Notes: generated by a model not told the origin, from the sequence alone. A stretch of 64,000 nt of DNA from Pontibacillus halophilus JSM 076056 = DSM 19796 (GCF_000425205.1 NZ_AULI01000008.1:124001-188000), one strand, 5' to 3'; positions 33,595 through 42,345 are shown, numbered from the stretch's first letter. A program made the numbers and translations.

Positions 33595-35640
33595 CTATGG
33601 GCGGTTGTTGATGGACTCGAACAATTGCTTATGCTTCGATTGTTTGCGATAGAACACAGGCGGCTCCCCAATCGGAGCGTCGACAGTGACCGATCCACCG
33701 CTAAACTCCTGCCCACTCCACAGATGAATCCACTCATCTTCTGGTAGGTATACATCCCACGTTGTCCGACCTTGTTCATAGACTGGAGCAACGAGTAGGT
33801 CGCTACCTAGCATGTATTCGTACTGGATGTTAAGTGCGTGAACATCCGTTTCGTATTCCATAAATAATGGACGCTGTACAGGTACACCCGTTTGAGCATT
33901 TTCTTCTACAAGCTCCCTTAAATAAGGTGCCAATGTACAGTGGATATCCGTCATGTCAGCAAACCGCTTCATTGTCTCTTCGTCGTGGTCGTATTGATAG
34001 CTATCCGTTGGCCGATTCCCTTCATGACTTCGCATTACAGGCGTGAATGTAGCCATTTCAAGCCAGCGCAATAAGAGTTCCTTCGTTCGCTTGTTCCCAT
34101 GAAGACTTGTGTACCCCCCAATATCACTATGATGAAGCCCATTGCCAGTCATCCCCGCAGATAAAGCAGCTGGTATGACAGAAGCAATGCCGTCATCGAG
34201 GCTCCAATCTACACTCTGGTCACCCGCCCAAAGAAGTCGAGCGTATTGCTGACTTCCTGTATAGCCAGCGCGCATAAAGTAAATGATGTCATCAAGCTTC
34301 CCAGCATCTTTAACGGCTTCATAATTCACTCTTGCCCATAATGCCGGCCAAGCATTATGCATAACTTTTGCGGAGATGCCGTTATGGAGCTTCGCATCAA
34401 TTGGAAGGTACTCTCCGAAATCCGCCATCCAACCATCAAGGCCAAAGTCGATAAGGTTCGTCTTAATAACGTCCTTATACCAGCTGAACGCTTTATCATT
34501 TGTCAAATCTACAATGCCACAGTCAAATTCTCCAAAATCCACTAAATAGGTTTCATCTTCTTGGTTTAGCACAAGGAGGTTCTTTTCCTTCGCTTCATTA
34601 TAGAGTGAATCATCTACAACAACGTATGGATTGATGTAACCAAGGAACCGAATCCCTTCTCGCTTCCATTCCTTGATCTTCTCATCAAGGCCTGGATATT
34701 CTTTCGGATCCCATTTCCAGTTCCAATTTAATCGTCTACCGAAGGACGTGACCCGCTTTCCTTGCCAGTCCTGTACCCAAACCGCCCCGACTTTAATTCC
34801 ACTGTCCCGTGCGGCATCGATTTTCTTCTGAACGGTTTCCGTGCCACCTTGGAGACCTAACCAAATTCCATCATAGGTCCACTCTGGTAGCGCGTGTTGC
34901 CGCCCGAACTGTGAGGTTAACTTCGATACAATCTCCTTATAGGTTTCTCCTGTTTCGATTTGAATCGAAGTCGGAATTTCCCATATGTGTAACTCATGGA
35001 ACGATGATTTACGGAAATCAAAGTCTGCATAGGCTGACGTGTTCACGTGGCAATAATAGCCTCTGGAAGAAATAAAGGTCGGTAACGGGTAGTTCGTGTG
35101 ATAGTAATCTCCACCTGCTTTATCGTGCACGTCCGCTTGCCAAGTTGTATACGTGCGTTTATTTCGGCCGACACCCGGCTCAGACGTCCATAGTGGAAAG
35201 TGCTTGCCTCTTAAATTTAGATGAGACATCTGCTCCCCACAACCATACACATATTCACTGTCTTCTGCATGTAAGCGAAGCCAGAAACGATTGTAATGAT
35301 TCAATTCGTTAGAGAAATGTAGAACAAGCTTCCCTTTCTCTACCTCGAAGGACAAGTGTAACGCTTCCTCATCCTGTGCTGACCGCTTCATCTCAATTCG
35401 ATAGCCCTGCTCTGCTTGACTAACATTGCTATACCGAAGTCCGAATCTTTCTTCTACATAATCCTCAATATCGAAATTTCCTCTGTACATGTCCATTTTT
35501 TCTTCACCACGCCCAATAAATAGGCACGGATTTCCAGATGTGTGTCGAAGAATAACTCTCCCATCCAAGCTAACCTGAAACCCTTGTTCCAATTCTTCAA
35601 CGTGTAGTCCAATGTTCGTTTCAGAAAGTGTTCCGTTCAT
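33595..35640 (-). CDS. yihQ: Sulfoquinovosidase (GH31 alpha-glycosidase, YihQ type)
   Basis: GH31 enzyme of 681 residues, colinear with E. coli YihQ at a constant offset of two. The nucleophile is Asp407 in DGWMADFGEYLP and the acid/base is Asp474 in WAGDQSVDWS. The five residues reported to bind the SQ sulfonate in YihQ (Gln262, Gln288, Arg301, Trp304, Tyr508) are all present as Gln264, Gln290, Arg303, Trp306 and Tyr510. It therefore should release sulfoquinovose from SQ-glycerol or sulfolipid. No signal peptide is seen, so it acts in the cytoplasm after uptake. Followed by the internal promoter region. Confidence 0.95.
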   Translation of the reverse strand: MNGTLSETNIGLHVEELEQGFQVSLDGRVILRHTSGNPCLFIGRGEEKMDMYRGNFDIEDYVEERFGLRYSNVSQAEQGYRIEMKRSAQDEEALHLSFEVEKGKLVLHFSNELNHYNRFWLRLHAEDSEYVYGCGEQMSHLNLRGKHFPLWTSEPGVGRNKRTYTTWQADVHDKAGGDYYHTNYPLPTFISSRGYYCHVNTSAYADFDFRKSSFHELHIWEIPTSIQIETGETYKEIVSKLTSQFGRQHALPEWTYDGIWLGLQGGTETVQKKIDAARDSGIKVGAVWVQDWQGKRVTSFGRRLNWNWKWDPKEYPGLDEKIKEWKREGIRFLGYINPYVVVDDSLYNEAKEKNLLVLNQEDETYLVDFGEFDCGIVDLTNDKAFSWYKDVIKTNLIDFGLDGWMADFGEYLPIDAKLHNGISAKVMHNAWPALWARVNYEAVKDAGKLDDIIYFMRAGYTGSQQYARLLWAGDQSVDWSLDDGIASVIPAALSAGMTGNGLHHSDIGGYTSLHGNKRTKELLLRWLEMATFTPVMRSHEGNRPTDSYQYDHDEETMKRFADMTDIHCTLAPYLRELVEENAQTGVPVQRPLFMEYETDVHALNIQYEYMLGSDLLVAPVYEQGRTTWDVYLPEDEWIHLWSGQEFSGGSVTVDAPIGEPPVFYRKQSKHKQLFESINNRP

Positions 35641-35681
35641 TCTAATTCCTCCCCTTATACGTATCCGCTTTCAAAAACTAG

Positions 35682-37433
35682 TTACAGTTCATTGTATCGT
35701 TGCTCCACCACTTGCTCATATTTACGATCCCACTTCTTCATGGAGAACCAGAGTGCCAAACCAGTCACGGCTGCAAGTATCGCTGTTCCTCCAAAGAACC
35801 AACCGGATACAATGGCATTCTCATAAGCCAGTCCAATTGGAGAGAATACAATATAACTAAAGACAATTAAGCTAAGCAAGATGATTGCCGTTGGGATGGC
35901 GAACTTCCATGGCACCATATCGACTTTTGGATTATCTCTAAATGTGTAAGCTTCTGGTAGTGGACGAATGATTCCGACCACGATCATGATGCCAACTTCA
36001 ATAACGAATAGAATCGCTGAGATGTGGATGAAGTTCATCGTAATTTCAATCCCAAATAATTGATTTAACCCCCACACAAGCATGTAATACGTCACAACGT
36101 GGAAGATAACAGCAATCTTCGCACCAAGTGGCGGAATAAACTTCGATGCAATCCCAACAAGAACAATCGCGATGATTGGGATGTTGAAGAAGCCGGTAAA
36201 CTTACGAATAATATCCCAAAGGCCGTCTGGTGCGTTCATTAGCATTGGAGAAATGAAGAAGCTAACCAATGCAAGAATCGTTCCGAACCATTTACTCACT
36301 TTAATTAGTTGTTCGTCCGTAGCATTCGGCTTAAATCCTGGCTTATAAACATCCAGTGCAAACATCGTCGCAGCAGAGTTAAGGAGTGAGTTGAAGCTTG
36401 AGAAGACCGCTCCTAGTAAGACAGCAAGGAATATGCCAGATAATAAGGCAGGCATAAGGTTCGTTACCATCGTTGGATAAGCAAGGTCGACCGTGGCAAG
36501 ACCTGAACCATAAAGATGAAAGGCAATGACACCAGGAATCATCATTAGGATAGGTACCATGAGCTTGTAGAAGCCAGAGAACAGTACCCCTTTTTGACCT
36601 TCAGCCAAGTTCTTCGCACCAAGAGCTCGCTGAATCACATATTGGTTCGTCCCCCAATAGAACATGTTCATGAAGATCATCCCTGTGAAGATTGCAGAGA
36701 ACGGTACGGAATCATTCGGTCCGCCAATGGCATTCAGTTTATCCGCATTCTCTGTCGTAAGCGTCTTAAATCCTTCCGTTAGACTTCCGTCTCCTAAAGC
36801 GATTAGCCCAACGATTGGGATGATCATCCCAATTACCAATAAGCCAATCCCGTTGAGCGTATCGGATATGGCAACTGCCTTAAGCCCTCCGAAGATGGCA
36901 TAAATAGCACCAATGATGCCGATGACCCAAATAACAAGCCAGACAGACGACTCAAATGAGATGCCTAACAATGATGGCACATCGAACAGCTTCAGTACGG
37001 CGAGCGCACCGGAGTAAAGAACGGACGGAATCGTTACAAATGCATAGCCAAGCATGAATAATAGAACAATATATCTCCGCACCCCGTCATCGAACCGACT
37101 ACTCAAGAACTCTGGCAGCGTTGAGAAAGCTCCTCCTAAATATTTAGGAAGTAAAATCAGTGCCATAACAATTACCGCAAGAGGAGCAGTTACCTCCCAA
37201 GCCATATTAGACAAGTTCGTTCGATAAGCCTGACCGTTTAATCCAATCAGTTGCTCAGCAGATAGATTCGTAAGCAATAAGCTCCCCGCGATAAATCCAC
37301 CCGTTAACCCTCTCCCAGCTAAGAAATATCCATCTGAATCATTTACGGATCCTTTCGACTTCTTATAAGATATAAAGCCTACCAACCCCATGAACAATAC
37401 ACATGTAAGTAACGTATATGTAATTCCGCTCAT
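35682..37433 (-). CDS. Sodium:solute symporter family (SSS) transporter, probable sulfoquinovose/SQ-glycerol importer
   Basis: Membrane protein of 583 residues with about fourteen predicted helices: DGYFLAGRGLTGGFIAGSLLLTNLSAEQLIGLNGQAY (about 33-69) is typical of SGLT-like sugar symporters, and IFGGLKAVAISDTLNGIGLLVIG follows near 179. The family couples solute entry to Na+. It sits between DUF4867 and the sulfoquinovosidase gene. Because the glycosidase is cytoplasmic, the importer should carry SQ-glycosides as well as SQ. Substrate is inferred from context. Confidence 0.87.
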   Translation of the reverse strand: MSGITYTLLTCVLFMGLVGFISYKKSKGSVNDSDGYFLAGRGLTGGFIAGSLLLTNLSAEQLIGLNGQAYRTNLSNMAWEVTAPLAVIVMALILLPKYLGGAFSTLPEFLSSRFDDGVRRYIVLLFMLGYAFVTIPSVLYSGALAVLKLFDVPSLLGISFESSVWLVIWVIGIIGAIYAIFGGLKAVAISDTLNGIGLLVIGMIIPIVGLIALGDGSLTEGFKTLTTENADKLNAIGGPNDSVPFSAIFTGMIFMNMFYWGTNQYVIQRALGAKNLAEGQKGVLFSGFYKLMVPILMMIPGVIAFHLYGSGLATVDLAYPTMVTNLMPALLSGIFLAVLLGAVFSSFNSLLNSAATMFALDVYKPGFKPNATDEQLIKVSKWFGTILALVSFFISPMLMNAPDGLWDIIRKFTGFFNIPIIAIVLVGIASKFIPPLGAKIAVIFHVVTYYMLVWGLNQLFGIEITMNFIHISAILFVIEVGIMIVVGIIRPLPEAYTFRDNPKVDMVPWKFAIPTAIILLSLIVFSYIVFSPIGLAYENAIVSGWFFGGTAILAAVTGLALWFSMKKWDRKYEQVVEQRYNEL

Positions 37434-37444
37434 CCCTTATCCCC

Positions 37445-38107
37445 CTATTCGCTCTTATAATTTACTCTAATATTAGGACCCACAATTCCAACATGCGCCC
37501 CATTCTCTACAAAACGACTATGTTCTGGATGAGCTAATACCCATTTGTTCCGCATGTATAGAAGCGGATCCCAAGATTTCTCTTCTTCACTCAGTTCTGT
37601 ATTCGTCCCCTTCGGTAAGATGACCATGCACTTAAACCCTTGGTCTGAGACTTTACATGGAGCAAGATGAAGAGTCGTTTGATACAGTTCAACTGCTGTC
37701 CCTTGTGGTATATAAAACGCTTTCAAAAAATCCGTATGGAATGTATCCCCTTCCATATCATTCAGATGTCCAAGTAATAAAACGAAATCTGTTACAGCAA
37801 CGTTGATTTCACTCCCCTTGTGAAACTCAAGCCCGCCTAAATGCGAGTTTTGACCGTTGCAATACCCAATCTGGATGTCCATGCCACCGTAGTAGCGCCG
37901 TTCTAACGCACTTTTTAGCCCCTTCTGTTCAAACCTCACTTCTGATGCAACATACACATTTCCCATCTCCGGTACTTCTGTGCCTTCCATCATCGAAAGA
38001 CAAGGCTCTAACGGAAAGCCTTGCAAGACTCTCCCAAACGGCTTGAAATCCTCACTGTTCACATCATACATAGCTAGATGCTCATTGAGTTCCAACACAT
38101 TCCCCAT
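37445..38107 (-). CDS. DUF4867-family protein, first gene of the sulfoquinovose cluster
   Basis: Protein of 220 residues. I recognise GYCNGQNSHLGGLEFHKGSEINVAVTDFVLLLG and LAPCKVSDQGFKCMVILPKGTN as DUF4867 signatures; as I recall, such genes recur in Firmicutes sulfoquinovose clusters. The pattern of a leading FGRVL, then DFVLLLG, then LKAFYIPQGTAVELYQTTLHLAPC resembles the cupin-like fold of ureidoglycolate lyase. The biochemical role is unknown; an SQ mutarotase or early SQ-processing step is a guess. It is transcribed from the promoter at 38169-38198. Confidence 0.8.
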   Translation of the reverse strand: MGNVLELNEHLAMYDVNSEDFKPFGRVLQGFPLEPCLSMMEGTEVPEMGNVYVASEVRFEQKGLKSALERRYYGGMDIQIGYCNGQNSHLGGLEFHKGSEINVAVTDFVLLLGHLNDMEGDTFHTDFLKAFYIPQGTAVELYQTTLHLAPCKVSDQGFKCMVILPKGTNTELSEEEKSWDPLLYMRNKWVLAHPEHSRFVENGAHVGIVGPNIRVNYKSE

Positions 38108-38148
38108 TCTCCATCCCCCTCAAAAGATGTCTACCTTTCAGAATACAT

Positions 38149-38198
38149 TGTTACCTTTTCTGTCTAACATTCTAATGGAAGCGCATACATGTTTGCAA
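38149..38198 (-). promoter_or_regulatory. Main promoter of the sulfoquinovose cluster with cre-like site
   Basis: On the minus strand TTGCAA (38193-38198) and TAGAAT (38169-38174) are spaced 18 bases. The spacer ATGTATGCGCTTCCAT (38175-38190) matches the CcpA cre consensus WTGNAANCGNWNNCWW with one mismatch, so carbon catabolite repression is expected. A weaker inverted repeat TGTTA...TAACA (38149-38169) lies over the start site. Confidence 0.65.
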
Positions 38199-38245
38199 GA
38201 CAATTTGAAAATTTTTTGAATCTTTTGTATGTTATTGGAAGAGAG

Positions 38246-38307
38246 GGGACAGTGGGACAGGTTCATCGTCCCTGAAGCGGGACATTGAACCTGTCCCGCT
38301 GTCCCAC
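38246..38307. repeat. REP-like inverted pair C (GGGACAG family)
   Basis: GGGACAGTGGGACAGGTTCA-TCGTCCC followed by the inverted unit GGGACATTGAACCTGTCCC-GCTGTCCCAC. It lies between the sulfoquinovose promoter and the truncated S41 gene. Confidence 0.85.
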
Positions 38308-38367
38308 TTCCCCTTTCATGACCGCCATATTTCCTTTCAAGAACGTGGAGTCATGACTACGAAATGA

Positions 38368-39399
38368 AAGTCGCCAGGATTCGCGGTTCGACGATACGAA
38401 GACAGGCTGTATATAACTGATGTACATGGAGAGGAACGAGTCACATCAGGCATGTCCATCGATAGTTTAGACGGGCAGAGAATACCAGAAATCCGCCAGA
38501 GCCACCCTTTTCTTCAGTTGGAGCAAGAACATGAACGGGAGGAATGGAATGAGGTTATGCCAGAGTATTCATCCGCTTCTGTTCTCAACGCCGAGGGGAT
38601 TCGGTTCACGCTAGATTTACAGACATTCGACCGTCCGCCCTATCAGCCAATACATTCTATAAAACCGATAAGTGATGAGGTCCTCTATATAGAGATGACA
38701 GACTTTGAATCTACGGATGATCTACTCCGTATGATGGAGGAAGGGGAAGACTGGCTCTGTGACTACAAGAAATGGATTGTCGATGTTCGAGTAAACAACG
38801 GAGGCAATGATACAAGCTTCTACCCCCTACTCCCTTACCTCTTCCATGAAGAAGGAGTCGACCTTTATGACGGGGAAGAAATGTGGTTCCAATGTACAGA
38901 GGTCAATGCAGACAGACAAATCAAACAATTCGAGGAAGAATTAAAGACTACAAACGACAATGAAACACGACGAATCCTTACTTACATAAATCAGCTCTGG
39001 AAAGAACACCGCGGAGAAGGATTGGTTCCCTTTGACTTCTCCTCTTTATTTGAATCCACCGTAATAACAGGCATGCCAATTCCAAGCAAGGTGGTATTGC
39101 TAGCAGACGTTACATGCGGAAGCTCCGGAGACACATTCGTAGATTATGCTAAACGCTCAAAGAAGGTAACGGTTATGGGGCGCGCAACGAAAGGATTAAA
39201 CGATTACGCAAACCTAGCGTCCGTTGAATGGGAAGAAGGCTTTGAATTCCATTATCCAACGTCACGTCTTAGGCGTATTGATGAAGGACGAGGCATGACC
39301 GGAATTGGGATTCTCCCCCACATTCATATCCCTTGGACACCGCTACACATTGACCACGACATAGATTTAGAACGAGCGATGGACTATCTGAAGGGATAA
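38368..39399 (+). pseudogene. S41-family (tail-specific) peptidase gene, 5' end lost
   Basis: The frame from the ATG at 38452 gives 315 residues with an S41 catalytic region, ADVTCGSSGDTFVDYAKR (nucleophile Ser near 225) and IVDVRVNNGGND. Homologous-looking sequence continues upstream in frame (SPGFAVRRYEDRLYITDVHG then SGMSIDSLDGQ, a PDZ-like strand) until a TGA at 38365-38367. The ATG at 38452 lies inside that conserved module and has no ribosome site. Only about 60 bases separate the TGA from REP pair C, so the N-terminal portion appears deleted. A short active form is possible but unlikely. Confidence 0.7.
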
Positions 39400-39403
39400 C
39401 GGC

Positions 39404-39438
39404 GGGACAGAGGGACAGATTCCTTGTCCCTCTGTCCT
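39404..39438. repeat. REP-like unit D forming a long hairpin (GGGACAG family)
   Basis: GGGACAGAGGGACAGATTCC-TTGTCCCTCTGTCC folds into a stem of GGACAGAGGGACA with TGTCCCTCTGTCC. It sits between the stop codons of convergent genes and may double as terminator. Confidence 0.85.
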
Positions 39439-39440
39439 AC

Positions 39441-40853
39441 CTACCGTGGGAGATGAAGGGCGAAGGTGGTTCCTTCTGGTGTGCTGTGCCCTAGCGTTAG
39501 GTCGCCACCTTGTGCTTGGGCGAGCAGTTTACTAAGAGGCAGTCCGATACCTAATCCCCGCTGGGTCATTTTCTTCTGGCTCCCTCGGTAGAATCGTTCA
39601 AAGATCAGCATTTGCTCTTCCTCTTTAATTCCTTTCCCTGTGTCAAGAACCTCAATAATTTCGTTTTGATCACCACGCTGTAAGCGAACAACAATGGTAC
39701 CTGCACCTTCTATAGCTTGTTGTGCGTTGTTAAATAGGTTGAACAGGATTTGTTTCATTCGATAGGGATCGACATATACAGTCAGAGAAGAATCGATTTC
39801 TTCAACTTGCAGCGTAATCCTGTCTTCTTTTTGGACTAGGTTCCATTGATAAACAGTTTCTTGGAGGATACTGTGTAACGGGTGCCAATCAAGCTGAACT
39901 GAGAGCTCCCCGCTTAGAAACGAGTTGAAGTCCATTAAGTCCTCCACCATCGTTTGAAGACGTCTAATTTCAGCCAACGAAATTTGGAGAAACTCATCTG
40001 CCTCGTCCTCTTTCACAACCCCATCTTTCACAGCTTGAACTAGACCGCTAATAGAGGCTACTGGTGTTTTCAACTCATGTGTTACACCTGCAAGTAACTC
40101 CGTCCTTAGCTGTTCTAAATGCTGAAGGCGCTCTGACATGTGTTGGAAGGAATCAACAAGCTCAGACACTTCTTTCTCTTTTGGGTCAACAGGCAACTCG
40201 ATATCATAGTTCCCTTGCTCAATTTCTCTCGCCGCAGAGGCCACATCTTTAATCGGTTTGACCACTTTACGAGATAGATAGTAAATACACGCCCAACCTG
40301 ACACTCCTAAAAATAATAACAAGATTGCTACAAGTCCATACTCACGGTCTACATGCACAAGCTCTTCCCTATTTTGCATCACAAGCACATACCCGACCGT
40401 TGAATTGTTTACATGTATTGGGGTCTTTACGACAAAGGTTGTGCCCTCTTTCCCTGCAAAATCCACTTTTGAAATGGTTTCATCAGAGGCAATCAACGAT
40501 TGGGGAAGTTTCTCATTTTTTGCAAAAGGCAACTTCGCATTCGGGAAAAGAATCATTCCCTCTCTATTAACAACGAACACGGATGGCGGAGTGTTAAATC
40601 GTAACATGCCCACACGCTTCTCGATTATCTTCTCTGTCGTTGGATTTACCGCCGCACGCCCGTTGGTTGCAACAATTCGATCTGCGAGTTCCGTTGACAG
40701 TAATTCCATGACGTTCAAGCGCTCATCAAGGGTTTGCTGGCGAATCCAAAATGTTGAGATTAGACCAATGATGAGGAGTCCTACGAGCAGGGCGGCGACG
40801 TATCTTGACGTCCAATAGCGAAGCAACGTTGTCTTTTTCGATTTATTCGACAC
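39441..40853 (-). CDS. Two-component sensor histidine kinase
   Basis: Membrane kinase of 470 residues. TM1 lies at about 19-35, an extracytoplasmic sensor region at 36-170, TM2 at about 172-192, and HAMP follows (KPIKDVASAAREIEQGNYDI). The phospho-acceptor His259 lies in AGVTHELKTPVAS. The ATPase domain has LFNNAQQAIEG (N box), DTGKGIKEEE (G1), FERFYRG (F box) and GLGIGLPLSKLL (G2). It pairs with the response regulator gene upstream (11-base overlap). The signal is unknown; the nearby secreted repeat protein at 41632 may be a target or cue. Confidence 0.92.
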   Translation of the reverse strand: MSNKSKKTTLLRYWTSRYVAALLVGLLIIGLISTFWIRQQTLDERLNVMELLSTELADRIVATNGRAAVNPTTEKIIEKRVGMLRFNTPPSVFVVNREGMILFPNAKLPFAKNEKLPQSLIASDETISKVDFAGKEGTTFVVKTPIHVNNSTVGYVLVMQNREELVHVDREYGLVAILLLFLGVSGWACIYYLSRKVVKPIKDVASAAREIEQGNYDIELPVDPKEKEVSELVDSFQHMSERLQHLEQLRTELLAGVTHELKTPVASISGLVQAVKDGVVKEDEADEFLQISLAEIRRLQTMVEDLMDFNSFLSGELSVQLDWHPLHSILQETVYQWNLVQKEDRITLQVEEIDSSLTVYVDPYRMKQILFNLFNNAQQAIEGAGTIVVRLQRGDQNEIIEVLDTGKGIKEEEQMLIFERFYRGSQKKMTQRGLGIGLPLSKLLAQAQGGDLTLGHSTPEGTTFALHLPR

Positions 40854-41517
40854 AAAGCTGATACCCCAATCTGCGAATAGTTTTAATATGACCTTCTTCT
40901 ACTGACCAATCTGTTAATTCCCGACGAATTCGCTTAATGGAAAGGTCAACGGCTCGGTCACTCCCGTCAAAATCCATCCCCCAAACCTGTTCAATGAGTT
41001 GCTCCCTTGTAAACGTCTGATTCGGATGCTTGCCAAGAAATAGGAGCAACGACAAATCTCGAGGGGTTAGCGCCAATTCTTCACCAGATAGACAGACCTT
41101 GTGAGCATCTTCATGAATCGTAAGCTGCCCATATTGCAGAACATTCTCATCAACTCGCCAACCCATCTGGCGCCGAAGTACCGTCTTTACCCTTGCGACC
41201 ACTTCATTTGGGTCAAACGGCTTTGGAACAAAATCGTCTGCCCCACCATTTAATCCCTTTATGCGGTAGGGTACATCGCTGAGCGCTGTTAGCATAATAA
41301 CCGGACAACTACTCCGCTTGCGAATGTGCTCTAAAACCTCCCAACCGCTCACCTCAGGAAGCATCACATCGAGTAATATAAGCGTAGGAAGCCCTTCTCG
41401 GAGTAGCTTCACCACTTCATCACCACGTTCTATGATTCGTGTTTCAAAGCCTTCTTTTCGAAGATAGACTTGTAAAACGCGGGAGATTGCCTGTTCGTCT
41501 TCCACAATCCAGATCAT
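40843..41517 (-). CDS. OmpR-family response regulator
   Basis: Protein of 224 residues. The receiver domain has the acidic pocket VEDE (residues 5-8), phospho-acceptor Asp50 in ILLDVMLPE, a switch Thr in LTAL and Lys in FVPKPF. The C-terminal winged helix includes LTPRDLSLLLFLGKHPNQTFTREQLIEQVWG and SDRAVDLSIKRIRREL. The frame opens at 41565, but AGAGGG lies 6 bases before the ATG at 41517, which matches the usual receiver start. It is co-transcribed with the kinase. Confidence 0.93.
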   Translation of the reverse strand: MIWIVEDEQAISRVLQVYLRKEGFETRIIERGDEVVKLLREGLPTLILLDVMLPEVSGWEVLEHIRKRSSCPVIMLTALSDVPYRIKGLNGGADDFVPKPFDPNEVVARVKTVLRRQMGWRVDENVLQYGQLTIHEDAHKVCLSGEELALTPRDLSLLLFLGKHPNQTFTREQLIEQVWGMDFDGSDRAVDLSIKRIRRELTDWSVEEGHIKTIRRLGYQLCVE

Positions 41518-41592
41518 CCGTATCCCTCTTTCCAATCCTAGTCTCTTTACTATAAAGGATGACACCCTACTAATTGAATAAGAATGACGAAA

Positions 41593-41632
41593 GAAAGTGT
41601 GACCTCTCCAGCGAGGTCACACTTTCTTTCTT
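41593..41632 (-). terminator. Terminator of the secreted repeat-protein gene
   Basis: Perfect 14-base stem GAAAGTGTGACCTC / GAGGTCACACTTTC with a 6-base loop, ending at the stop codon at 41632. On the minus strand the following T tract is weak. Confidence 0.7.
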
Positions 41633-42345
41633 TATCTGATAGATTCAGGAAGGTTTAATGACTCTACTTGCTCCTTCGCTTCCTCCTTGGTCAGCTCTCC
41701 ATCTTTCACTGATTCACGAATTTCCGTTAACTGCTCTCTTGTTTCTTCATCAAGCTGTTGGAACCCTTTCTTAATTGCGCGCTTCCCATTGCGCTCAGGT
41801 GGGTTGATTCCTAGCGTTTGTAGTTGCGTTTTCGCTTCTTCCTTCGTAAGTTCGCCTGCTTCTACTTGAGCTTTAATCTCTTCTAGCTGCGCTATTGTCT
41901 CTTCATCTAGACTTTCGTAAACTTTTTCCCTTACATGCTTTCCTTTAGTAAAGTGACCCGCTTCAAGCCCCAACTCTTCTATTTCAGCCTTTGCTTCTTC
42001 TCTCGTAAGTTCACCCGCATCCACTTGAGCTTTGATTTCCTGAAGTTTTTGTTTTGTATCTTCATCTAAATCTTTGACACCTTGTTGTTTAGCCTGACCC
42101 TCAACGCCATAGGCTTCCTTTATCGCTTGAAGTTGCTCTTTCGCCTCTTCTCTAGACAAGTCCCCCGATTTCACCTGTTCAAAAATCGACTTTGCTTCTG
42201 ACTTCCACACACTCTCTTGTTGCTCAGTCGTATTGGCACCCTCATTTGTATCAGCGCCATTCGTTGACGCAAAGGCTACCGTTGGAACAAGCAGCGCCGT
42301 CGCCACAATACCTGCCATTACTTTCGAAGATCGTTTCATACCCAT
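41632..42345 (-). CDS. Secreted protein with four helical GELTKEEAK repeats
   Basis: Protein of 237 residues with a signal peptide (KRSSKVMAGIVATALLVPTVAFA, cleavage about residue 27). The mature part has four copies of a helix-turn-helix unit of about 35 residues, at about 50-76, 93-126, 146-179 and 198-231. Its core is L(D/E)EETxxQLxEIKxxVxxGELTKEEAKxQL. The protein is acidic and lysine-rich, without cysteines. I cannot assign a family; the GxLTxEEAxxQL core recalls SHOCT-like helical hairpins. It lies immediately upstream of the two-component operon on the same strand but behind its own terminator. Confidence 0.72.
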   Translation of the reverse strand: MGMKRSSKVMAGIVATALLVPTVAFASTNGADTNEGANTTEQQESVWKSEAKSIFEQVKSGDLSREEAKEQLQAIKEAYGVEGQAKQQGVKDLDEDTKQKLQEIKAQVDAGELTREEAKAEIEELGLEAGHFTKGKHVREKVYESLDEETIAQLEEIKAQVEAGELTKEEAKTQLQTLGINPPERNGKRAIKKGFQQLDEETREQLTEIRESVKDGELTKEEAKEQVESLNLPESIR

